From Solirubrobacter ginsenosidimutans (GTDB lineage Bacteria > Actinomycetota > Thermoleophilia > Solirubrobacterales > Solirubrobacteraceae), in NCBI RefSeq assembly GCF_027587205.1, contig NZ_JAPDOD010000054.1:1-61164 (forward strand): a stretch of 61,164 bases of DNA, read 5' to 3'. The notes below the pieces were generated by a model. It saw only the letters and a list, made by a program, of their open reading frames with translations. It did not search any database and was not told the DNA's origin. How positions within the stretch are numbered: position 1 is the first letter of the stretch; each line of letters opens with the position of its first letter. Shown in pieces: positions 19,495 to 26,376 of the stretch. A program made the position numbers and the translations under genes.

Positions 19495-20802
19495 ATGCTC
19501 CGCGGCCAGCGCGGCCAGACCGCCGCGGAGTACATGGGGATCCTGCTGCTGGTGGCGGCGATGATCGCCGCGATCTTCACCCTCGACCTGCCGGGCAAGC
19601 TGCGGCACGAGGTCGACGCCGCGGTCTGCCAGATCATCGGCGGCGACTGCGACTCCTCGCCGAAGGCCGCGGCGAAGACGCCCGGCGACGCCGACGGCGA
19701 CGGCATGTCCGACGCCGACGAGCGCCGCCTCGGCACCGACCCCGCGAGCACCGACAGCGACCGCGACGGCATCCCGGACGGCCGGGAGATCGAGCTCGGC
19801 ACCGACCCGGCGAACGCCGACAGCGACGGCGACGGCGTCCCCGACCGGCGCGAGGCCAACTCAGGCGGCAAGCTCGACCCGACCAGCGCCGACAGCGACG
19901 GAGACGGCCTGAGCGACGGCGAGGAACTGGCGCTCGGCACCAACCCGGCGTCGAAGGACTCCGACGGCTTCGACACGATCGGCGACGGGCTGACCGACGC
20001 GCAGGAGGTGGCGCTCGGCACCGATCCGAACCACTTCGACTCCGACGGCGACGGCAACCCGGACGGCTACGAGGTCGAGCGCGGCGACGATCCCACCAAG
20101 GACGGCCGGCCGCTGTACTCGAAGGCGTTCGACGCGTTCGTGCTCGACGACCCGGTCAGCCTGCTGCTCCCGACCGGCCCGGTCGCGAAGGCGCTCGGCA
20201 AGGGCTTCGAGCGCTTCGCGGTCGCGATGAAGGGCGCCTACAAGGCGCTGCGCGAAGCGAAGACGCTCGAGGAGGCGGCGAAGGCGCGGCGCCAGATCCT
20301 CGCCGTCTGGCGCGATCGCTTCAAGAAGGAAGGCTCACCGGCGCCGGCGGCCACGCCGCCGCCTTCCAGCGTCGACCCCGAGCGCCAGAAGCTGCTGCAA
20401 CGGCTGCACGACGATCTGCGACGACGCGTGTTGAGCACGGACCCGGACAAGGGCGGCACGATCACCGCGAACTCGATCCGTGAGGCCGACGACGCGATCG
20501 CGCTCGAGAAGGCGGGAAGGGTCCCCACGATGCGTCGCGCCAACCCTAGGTCCGACAACGAACGCGGCGCGGACTTCGTGGACGCCAAGGGCCAGAAGTA
20601 CGATCACAAGGTCGCGACTTCCGAGTTCAAGCCGTTCGACGCGAAGACGTTCACGCGGGAGGTCGAACGCGACGACATCCGCAACGGTGAGAAGATCATC
20701 CTCAACCGCGACGGCCTCGACGACGCCGGCTTGCGCTCGCTACTGCAGGAGATCGACGCCCGCGGGCTGCGCGACCAGTTCATCTTCTACCCGGATCTAT
20801 GA
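19495..20802 (+). CDS. Putative polymorphic toxin: Flp-pilin-like N-terminus, TSP3 calcium repeats, C-terminal nuclease-like domain
   Basis: A 435-residue protein. Residues 1-30 match a Flp/Tad prepilin: a short basic leader, cleavage glycine G7, QTAAEY with Glu at +5, then the hydrophobic stretch MGILLLVAAMIAAIF. Residues about 63-203 hold tandem thrombospondin type-3-like repeats (DADGDGMSDADE, TDSDRDGIPDGRE, ADSDGDGVPDRRE and more), expected to bind calcium outside the cell. A helical region (about 210-325) follows. The last 100 residues contain E330/E338, D360 (GADFVD) and D370-H-K372, spaced like a PD-(D/E)xK nuclease of CdiA-type toxins. Its stop overlaps the next start (ATGA), a layout typical of toxin and immunity genes. 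The architecture is seen; nuclease activity and toxicity are inferred. Confidence 0.7.
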   Translation: MLRGQRGQTAAEYMGILLLVAAMIAAIFTLDLPGKLRHEVDAAVCQIIGGDCDSSPKAAAKTPGDADGDGMSDADERRLGTDPASTDSDRDGIPDGREIELGTDPANADSDGDGVPDRREANSGGKLDPTSADSDGDGLSDGEELALGTNPASKDSDGFDTIGDGLTDAQEVALGTDPNHFDSDGDGNPDGYEVERGDDPTKDGRPLYSKAFDAFVLDDPVSLLLPTGPVAKALGKGFERFAVAMKGAYKALREAKTLEEAAKARRQILAVWRDRFKKEGSPAPAATPPPSSVDPERQKLLQRLHDDLRRRVLSTDPDKGGTITANSIREADDAIALEKAGRVPTMRRANPRSDNERGADFVDAKGQKYDHKVATSEFKPFDAKTFTREVERDDIRNGEKIILNRDGLDDAGLRSLLQEIDARGLRDQFIFYPDL

Positions 20803-22139
20803 CGACCGCCATGAGCCACCTGGCCGACGCCGCTTACGTCGGTGCCGACCTCCGAGGCGTGAGCTTCGCCGGCTCGGAGGTGGACCGCGCCCACTTCATC
20901 CGCGCACAACTCACCCGCGCCGACTTCTCCAACGCCTACCTGAAGAAGACGGACTTCAGCGACGCCGTGATGCGCGGCGCCGTGCTGCGCGACGTCCGCG
21001 CCGAGAGCGCGAACTTCCACGGCGCCGACCTGCGCGGCGCCGATCTTCGCGGTGCCGACCTCGCCGCCGCATACCTGGTCGACGTCGACCTTCGGGGCGC
21101 TCGCCTCGACGGCGTGTACGTCAGTAAGGCGGCGATCGAGGATGTGCGCCTGGACGGCGCAAGCCTGCGTGGGCTGAGGCGGCTCGATGCGGCGCACGTG
21201 TACTCGATCATCGTCGGCGAGCAGCGGCTCGAAGGCGACGCTGCGCGAGCCTGGCTGAACGAGGCGGCCGGCGACGGCCTCCCACTCGAGGAGCTCGAAC
21301 GCAAGCTCGCCCGTCCGCTCGCCCCCGCGGTCGTCTGGATCAATCAGAAGATCGATCTCTCCGGCGCCGGGCTCGGCGGTGCGGACCTCACCGGCCGTGA
21401 TCTCTCCGAGGCGCTCCTGCTCGAAGCCGACCTCCGCGGGGCGAACCTCACGCGCGCCGACTTCACCCGCGCGTGGCTCTATGGCACCGACCTCGACGGA
21501 GCGCTGCTGGACGAAACCCGGCTCGCCGGTACTGGACTCAAAGGACTCAAGGGCACTCCGCGGATCGTCTCGATCGACACCGGCGACACCGTGCTCACCG
21601 GAGCAGCTGCGTCGGCCTGGCTCGAGGCGCGAGTCCGCCCACGCGACATGACCCGCGACACGCTGGTGAACGCCGACCTGGCCGGCGCGGACCTGATCGC
21701 AGTCCAACTGGAATACGCGGACCTGCGCCGCGCCAACCTCGAGGGGGCTGACCTCACGGGTGCCGACCTCGGGCATGCGACCCTCGACGAGGCGAACCTG
21801 CGCTCGGCCGTGCTGCGTGATGCGCACTGCGACGCGGCGAAATTCCATTGGACGGACGCGTCCGGCGCCGACCTGAGGCGGGTGGAGCTCACCGGCGCCG
21901 AATTCCTGCACACCGACCTCACCCACGCCCGCCTCGACGACGCAGGGCTCTACAACGCCGGGCTGCGGGGCGTCCGCCTCTATGGCGCAAGCCTCAGCGG
22001 TCTGCGCCACCTCGAGCACGCGTCGATCGAGTCGATCGACGTCGGTCCGCCCGGCGCGCCCGAGCTCCTCGAAGGCGACGCCGCGCGCGCGTGGCTGGTT
22101 CACCAGCAGACCGCATCCGCGTCGCCTGACGACGTGTAG
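20799..22139 (+). CDS. Pentapeptide-repeat protein, candidate immunity protein
   Basis: A 446-residue protein with many A(D/N)Lxx pentapeptides (GADLRGADLRGADL, EADLRGANLTRADF, YADLRRANLEGADL) that form a right-handed quadrilateral helix. It is built from three modules. Each ends in a similar cap: LRGLRRLDAAHVYSIIVG with LEGDAARAWL (132-162), LKGLKGTPRIVSIDTG with LTGAAASAWL (257-285), and LSGLRHLEHASIESIDVG with LEGDAARAWL (400-443). No signal peptide or membrane segment is seen, so it should be cytoplasmic. ATG 20799 overlaps the preceding stop by ATGA; ATG 20811 is an alternative. Pentapeptide folds can mimic DNA, which would suit inhibition of a DNA-cutting partner. The immunity role is inferred from position. 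Confidence 0.8.
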   Translation: MTTAMSHLADAAYVGADLRGVSFAGSEVDRAHFIRAQLTRADFSNAYLKKTDFSDAVMRGAVLRDVRAESANFHGADLRGADLRGADLAAAYLVDVDLRGARLDGVYVSKAAIEDVRLDGASLRGLRRLDAAHVYSIIVGEQRLEGDAARAWLNEAAGDGLPLEELERKLARPLAPAVVWINQKIDLSGAGLGGADLTGRDLSEALLLEADLRGANLTRADFTRAWLYGTDLDGALLDETRLAGTGLKGLKGTPRIVSIDTGDTVLTGAAASAWLEARVRPRDMTRDTLVNADLAGADLIAVQLEYADLRRANLEGADLTGADLGHATLDEANLRSAVLRDAHCDAAKFHWTDASGADLRRVELTGAEFLHTDLTHARLDDAGLYNAGLRGVRLYGASLSGLRHLEHASIESIDVGPPGAPELLEGDAARAWLVHQQTASASPDDV

Positions 22140-22149
22140 GCTCGCGCGC

Positions 22150-23745
22150 ATGCTGACCCGCCGAGCGATGCTCCGCCGCTCCGCTGCGGCGACCGCCGTC
22201 CTGCTGTTGCCCGAGGCCACCGCGCGCGCCGCCGCGCTGCGCGACGCGAAGTTCCGCCAGGGCGTGCTTTCGGGAGACCCGACCCCCGACGGGATCACGC
22301 TGCTGACGGTGATCGACGCCGAAGGGTCCGGCAGCGTGCGCCTGGAGGTCGCGACCGACGCCGCGTTCCGCAAGGTCGTCGCCTCGCGCTCGATCGCCAC
22401 CAGCGCCGCCAAGGGTCACTCCGTCAAGGCCCGCGTCAAGGGCCTGAAGGCGCACGAGCGCTACTACTACCGCTTCGAGAGCAAGACCTCGCACTCGCCC
22501 GTCGGGCGCTTCCAGACCGCGCTCCCGGACGACTCCAACGAGACGGTCCGCTTCGGCTTCTTCTCCTGCGCCGACTACACGCACGGCTACTACAACGCCT
22601 ACGAGCAGCTGCAGCGCGACGACCTGGACTTCGTCGTCTGCCTCGGGGACTACATCTACGCCGAGAGCTACCACGCCAAGGGCAAGACCGGCGTGCGCGA
22701 CGACAAGATCGGCAAGGCCAACCGCGACAACCCGTCGATCGTGCGCGAGGCGGTCTCGCTCGCCGACTACCGCGACAAGTACGCGCTCTATCGCTCCGAC
22801 AAGGCGCTGCGCGACGTGCACGCCAAGTTCCCGATGATCGCGACGTGGGACGACCACGAGGTGCAGGACAACTACGCCGGCCACGCGCCCGGCGGCGGCC
22901 TGGACCCGGCCAAGCACTACACCGCCGCTCGCAAGGCCGCGGGCTACAAGGCGTTCTTCGAGGCGATGCCGTTCTTCCAGACCGGCAAGAGCCGCGTCTA
23001 CCGCGCGCTGCGCTTCGGCAAGAACGTCGACATGATCATGCTCGATCAGCGCCAGTACCGCGACGACCAGCCCTGCGGCGACGCGACCGTCGCGCCGTGC
23101 GCCGACCTCGACGCCCCGCGCGCCTTCCTCGGCCGCCCGCAGATGGACTGGGCCAAGCAGCGCCTCGCGAGCTCCGGCGCCGCCTGGAAGGTCGTCGGCA
23201 ACGAGGTGATGATGATGAACGCCGAGCTGCCCGGCGGCGCGTACTACGGCTTCGATTCCTGGCAGGGCTACGTGACCGAGCGCGAGGAACTGCTCGCCCA
23301 CATCAAGACCGCCGGCATCAAGGACGTCGTCTTCGTCACCGGTGACATCCACACGTTCATCGCGGGCGATGTGCGCACGGCGAAGAGCCGCGGCGAGTCG
23401 GTCGCGCTGGAGTTCGTGGGCGGCTCGATCACGTCGCAGTCCTTCGGCGAGACCGATCTGCCGATCGGCGGCGGCCAGGTGCTTAAGGGCAATGACGCCA
23501 ACCCGAACACCGCGCCGGCGATCATCGACGCGCTGCGCGCGGTCAACCCGTGGGTCGACCAGGCCGACTTCGACCACCACGGCTACGGCGTGGTCGAAGC
23601 GACCGACAAGACCTTCGACGTCACGCTCAAGCGGGTGCAGACGATCAAGAAGCAGTCGAACGCGACGCTGCCGGCCACGGGGTTCCGTTACACGGTCGCC
23701 CGCGGCCAGACGTCGATCAAGGGCGTCAACGGCCCACCCGCCTGA
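22150..23745 (+). CDS. phoD: PhoD-type alkaline phosphatase/phosphodiesterase
   Basis: A 531-residue exported phosphoesterase. The N-terminus TRRAMLRRSAAATAVLLLP looks like a twin-arginine signal. An Fn3-like PhoD_N domain (FRQGVLSGDPTPDGITLLT ... KGLKAHERYYYRFES) precedes the metallophosphatase core. The core has FGFFSCADYTHGYYNAYEQL, CLGDYIYAES, MIATWDDHEVQDNYAG, MIMLDQRQYRDD and FVTGDIHTFIAGDV. These carry the Asp, Asn and His ligands for the Fe/Ca centre. It starts 10 bases after the pentapeptide gene, so read-through transcription is possible, though the functions look unrelated. Its TGA directly abuts the stop of the convergent gene (TGATCA). Confidence 0.92.
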   Translation: MLTRRAMLRRSAAATAVLLLPEATARAAALRDAKFRQGVLSGDPTPDGITLLTVIDAEGSGSVRLEVATDAAFRKVVASRSIATSAAKGHSVKARVKGLKAHERYYYRFESKTSHSPVGRFQTALPDDSNETVRFGFFSCADYTHGYYNAYEQLQRDDLDFVVCLGDYIYAESYHAKGKTGVRDDKIGKANRDNPSIVREAVSLADYRDKYALYRSDKALRDVHAKFPMIATWDDHEVQDNYAGHAPGGGLDPAKHYTAARKAAGYKAFFEAMPFFQTGKSRVYRALRFGKNVDMIMLDQRQYRDDQPCGDATVAPCADLDAPRAFLGRPQMDWAKQRLASSGAAWKVVGNEVMMMNAELPGGAYYGFDSWQGYVTEREELLAHIKTAGIKDVVFVTGDIHTFIAGDVRTAKSRGESVALEFVGGSITSQSFGETDLPIGGGQVLKGNDANPNTAPAIIDALRAVNPWVDQADFDHHGYGVVEATDKTFDVTLKRVQTIKKQSNATLPATGFRYTVARGQTSIKGVNGPPA

Positions 23746-25401
23746 TCAGCAGCGCGACGTCTGCTTCGCCCCCGGCCGCAGGCAGGACCGGACGATCTTC
23801 GGGTCTTGCTTGCGACCGCGCACGGTCAGCAGCGCGGAGGAGCCGATCGTGCCCGGCTTGGTCACCCGGACCTCGAGCTTGGCGCCCTTGGACAGCTTGC
23901 GCTTCAGGCCGAAGCGCGAGCCCAGCGCCTTCTTGCCCTTCTTGAGGTTCTTGTAGGTCTTGCTCTTGAACGGGCAGCCCTTGCCCGAGCAGGAGACCTT
24001 GGCCGTTTCACCGCCGGTGAGACCGGAGATGTCGACCTTGCGCAGCGCCGTCCGCGAGCCGACGAAGGCCCAGCTGAACGTCGTGCGCGCGGCCAGCATG
24101 CGAGGGGGCGCTGGGCCGCACTGCTTGGCGCTGATCGCGGCAAGACGCAGCGCTCTAAGACAGATCGCCGGCCCCTGCGACACAAAGGTCGTGTCATCGC
24201 CGGTCGCGCTGCCCTCTTCATTGGTCGCGCGGACCCGCATGTGGTAGTTCGAGCCGGGCGCAAGACCCGTGAGCGTGGCCTGGACGGCCGCCGGCCCCAC
24301 GCCCGCGGGCAGCGTCACCGGGGCTGACGTGGAGCCATAGGCCGTGGTCGGCCCGTAGTCGATGACGACCTGCGTCTCGTTGCCGCGCGGATCGACGGTG
24401 GCGGAAACGAAGGCCTCGGTCGTCGCCGCCCACACGGGAGCGAGGGTCGCCGGCTTCGGCGCACCGCTGAGGAAGCGGACGATTCGCGTGCTCGACTGGT
24501 CGGTGAAGTAGAGGTCGCCGTCGGGGCCGTTGACGATCTGCCACGGCTGACCCGTCGTGGGGTAGAAACGGAAGGTGCCGCCGGCGTCGATGCGGGCGAG
24601 GTTGGCGCTGGCCTTGCCTGTCACGTAGATGCGCCCGTCGGCTCCGGCCGCGATCCCGAACGCCTCGGTGAGCTTGTCGGCGCCCGCGGGGGCCAGCTCG
24701 GTCAGCGCGCCGCCGGTCTGGGTCGCCGGGAAGCGCCCGACGTGGCCCGTGTTGTAGAGCGTCACCCAGAGGTTCCCGGCACCGTCGGCGGCGATACCGT
24801 CCGGAGCGCTGCCCGCGGGAGCGTTGACGGCGGTCTCGACCGTCAGCCCCGCAGTGGGCGCGACGCGCCGGATCGCGTCATTGCCGGTGTCGGGGGCGAA
24901 GAGCTTCCCGCCGGCGAACTCGAGGTCGTAGACCGTGCCGAACCCCGGGGCGGTGTGAAGGTCCGTGCCGTCCGCGGCGACCGTGCCGAGGCGCCCGCAC
25001 GTGGGGAGCGAGAAGAACACGCGGTTGGCGCTGCCGACGAGACCGACCGGACCGCAGGGAAGCCCGTTGACCGTGTGCGCGCTCGGCGTCGCCGCGATCG
25101 CGTCGAACCACACGAGCTGGCTCGCGCCCGTGACGGACACCCAGACGCGATTGTCCGGACCGGTCGCGACCGACGTCGGGTCGTCGCCCACGGCGTAACG
25201 ATTGAGGACGGCGCCACCCGGCGTCATCCGCACCACGGAGTCATTGAACTCCTCCGCGACCCAGAAGTTCCCGTCCGGCCCGAGCACGATGCCGTTGGTG
25301 CCCGAGAGCAACGGGCCCCGGTCCTGGAACACGGCCGCCTGGGCCGACGAGGTGAAGAGCGCGGCCATCAGGCCGAGTGCCGCCAGGGTCCGTCCGAGCA
25401 T
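23746..25401 (-). CDS. Secreted NHL/Vgb-like beta-propeller protein with Fn3-like and basic C-terminal domains
   Basis: A 551-residue protein with a signal peptide (MLGRTLAALGLMAALFTSSAQA). Residues about 25-340 form a streptogramin-lyase/SMP-30-like propeller with repeated blades: NGIVLGPDGNFWVAEEFND, SVATGPDNRVWVSVTG, DGIAADGAGNLWVTLYN, GIAAGADGRIYVTGKAS, QIVNGPDGDLYFTDQS. An Fn3-like domain follows (TEAFVSATVDPRGNETQV ... GLAPGSNYHMRVRATN). A Lys/Arg-rich C-terminal domain has the disulphide-prone pattern CSGKGCPFKSKTYKN and ends in Cys. No lyase histidine was confirmed, so enzymatic activity is uncertain. ATG 25401 gives the signal peptide. It starts 38 bases from the divergent small gene at 25440. 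Confidence 0.78.
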   Translation of the reverse strand: MLGRTLAALGLMAALFTSSAQAAVFQDRGPLLSGTNGIVLGPDGNFWVAEEFNDSVVRMTPGGAVLNRYAVGDDPTSVATGPDNRVWVSVTGASQLVWFDAIAATPSAHTVNGLPCGPVGLVGSANRVFFSLPTCGRLGTVAADGTDLHTAPGFGTVYDLEFAGGKLFAPDTGNDAIRRVAPTAGLTVETAVNAPAGSAPDGIAADGAGNLWVTLYNTGHVGRFPATQTGGALTELAPAGADKLTEAFGIAAGADGRIYVTGKASANLARIDAGGTFRFYPTTGQPWQIVNGPDGDLYFTDQSSTRIVRFLSGAPKPATLAPVWAATTEAFVSATVDPRGNETQVVIDYGPTTAYGSTSAPVTLPAGVGPAAVQATLTGLAPGSNYHMRVRATNEEGSATGDDTTFVSQGPAICLRALRLAAISAKQCGPAPPRMLAARTTFSWAFVGSRTALRKVDISGLTGGETAKVSCSGKGCPFKSKTYKNLKKGKKALGSRFGLKRKLSKGAKLEVRVTKPGTIGSSALLTVRGRKQDPKIVRSCLRPGAKQTSRC

Positions 25402-25439
25402 CGGGCGACCGTACTGGAAGCGGGCGATACGCTCGCCGT

Positions 25440-25643
25440 ATGAACCGCCGCCCGCGCCTCGAGCTGCATGGCAGCAGCACCTCGCCCGAGGAGGCCGCGG
25501 CCGTGATGGCGGCGATCGAGCAGTTCCTGCGCGACACCGCGCCGGCGGTCGCCTCTGAGCCGCCGCCGCCGAACCCGTGGGTGGCCGCCGCGCGGCTGGA
25601 GGGCGTCGAGCGCTTTCCGTCACGCGAAGCTTGGATGGGGTAA
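25440..25643 (+). CDS. Small protein, candidate acyl-CoA carboxylase epsilon subunit
   Basis: A 67-residue protein. It has the pattern of actinobacterial AccE/PccE proteins: an N-terminal beta strand (RLELHGSST), the helix SPEEAAAVMAAIEQFL, a proline-rich linker (SEPPPPNP) and a short C-terminal part WVAAARLEGV ... SREAWMG with two tryptophans. In streptomycetes and mycobacteria the epsilon subunit bridges the biotin carboxylase and carboxyltransferase subunits. The biotin carboxylase gene lies 0.7 kb downstream, which supports the call, though a convergent phosphatase gene lies between them. Short length makes this tentative. Confidence 0.6.
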   Translation: MNRRPRLELHGSSTSPEEAAAVMAAIEQFLRDTAPAVASEPPPPNPWVAAARLEGVERFPSREAWMG

Positions 25644-25692
25644 CCGACCGGCTCGGCGGCCCCATGTGCCGGCCGGCCGGTTCCCACCTTTG

Positions 25693-25733
25693 CGCCGCTC
25701 CCTGCAAAAGGCCCCAGGTGCGAGGGAGCGGCG
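25693..25733. terminator. Strong stem-loop between convergent genes
   Basis: CGCCGCTCCCT (25693-25703) pairs perfectly with AGGGAGCGGCG (25723-25733) across a 19-base loop. It lies in the 143-base gap between the epsilon-like gene and the convergent phosphatase gene. It has no U-tail but is likely a bidirectional terminator. The rest of the gap shows nothing else recognisable. Confidence 0.6.
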
Positions 25734-25786
25734 TTGAGCCTTCAAACGCGCCCGCTTGCGGGAACTTGCGGTGATTTCGCTCCCTG

Positions 25787-26365
25787 TCAGCCCACTGACA
25801 ACGCGGGCACCCACCCGTAGGCCTCCACCTGCGGCGGAGACTGCGCCTTGAACACCGTCAAGCTGGCGTTCGCGGGTCCGGCGACCCGCTGCGGATCGGC
25901 GCCGGTGACGTGCGAGAGTGCCGCGCGGACGACCCCGCCGTGGCAGACCACGAGCCACGTCCCGCCGGCCGCGATCAGCTCGTCGAGCGCTCCGCCGACC
26001 CGCGCCTGCAGCTCCTCCCACGACTCGCCGTCGGGGGCCTTCAGTGCTCCTCCCCGCCACGCCGTCTCCGAGCCGGACGGGAAGTCGGAGAGCGAGCGAC
26101 CGGCCCACGCTCCGGCGTTGATCTCCCGGAACCGGGCGTCGAGGCGGGCGCCGGGATAGCCGAGCAGCTCCGCGGTCTCGCGGGCGCGCTTGAGGTCGCT
26201 CGTGACCACGCGCCCTTCGTCGAACGGCGGCAGAGCGGGCTTCAACCGCTGCGCTTCGGCGCGTCCGGCGTCCGAGAGCGGCGGGTCGGCCTGGCCCTGG
26301 AGACGGGCCTGAGCGTTGTATGTCGATTGTCCGTGGCGGACCAGGAAGAGGCGGGCGGATAGCAT
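25787..26365 (-). CDS. Histidine phosphatase (phosphoglycerate mutase-like) family protein
   Basis: A 192-residue branch-1 histidine phosphatase. It has the catalytic RHG (residues 10-12) in LFLVRHGQSTYNAQARLQGQ, SDLKRARETAELLG, the acid residue region FREINAGAWAGRS and the second histidine in WLVVCHGGVVRAAL. The family removes phosphate from sugars, nucleotides or alpha-ribazole-phosphate. The substrate cannot be read here, and no cobalamin genes are adjacent. Its ATG is only 11 bases from the ATG of the divergent biotin carboxylase gene, so the promoters must overlap coding sequence. Confidence 0.9.
   Translation of the reverse strand: MLSARLFLVRHGQSTYNAQARLQGQADPPLSDAGRAEAQRLKPALPPFDEGRVVTSDLKRARETAELLGYPGARLDARFREINAGAWAGRSLSDFPSGSETAWRGGALKAPDGESWEELQARVGGALDELIAAGGTWLVVCHGGVVRAALSHVTGADPQRVAGPANASLTVFKAQSPPQVEAYGWVPALSVG
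26360..26365 (+). promoter_or_regulatory. Possible -10 box TAGCAT for the biotin carboxylase gene
   Basis: TAGCAT lies 11 bases before the ATG at 26377, so a transcript would carry a leader of only a few bases, as is common in actinobacteria. It falls on the first codons of the divergent phosphatase gene. No clear -35 box was found. Confidence 0.3.
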
Positions 26366-26376
26366 GGCGCGCCCTG

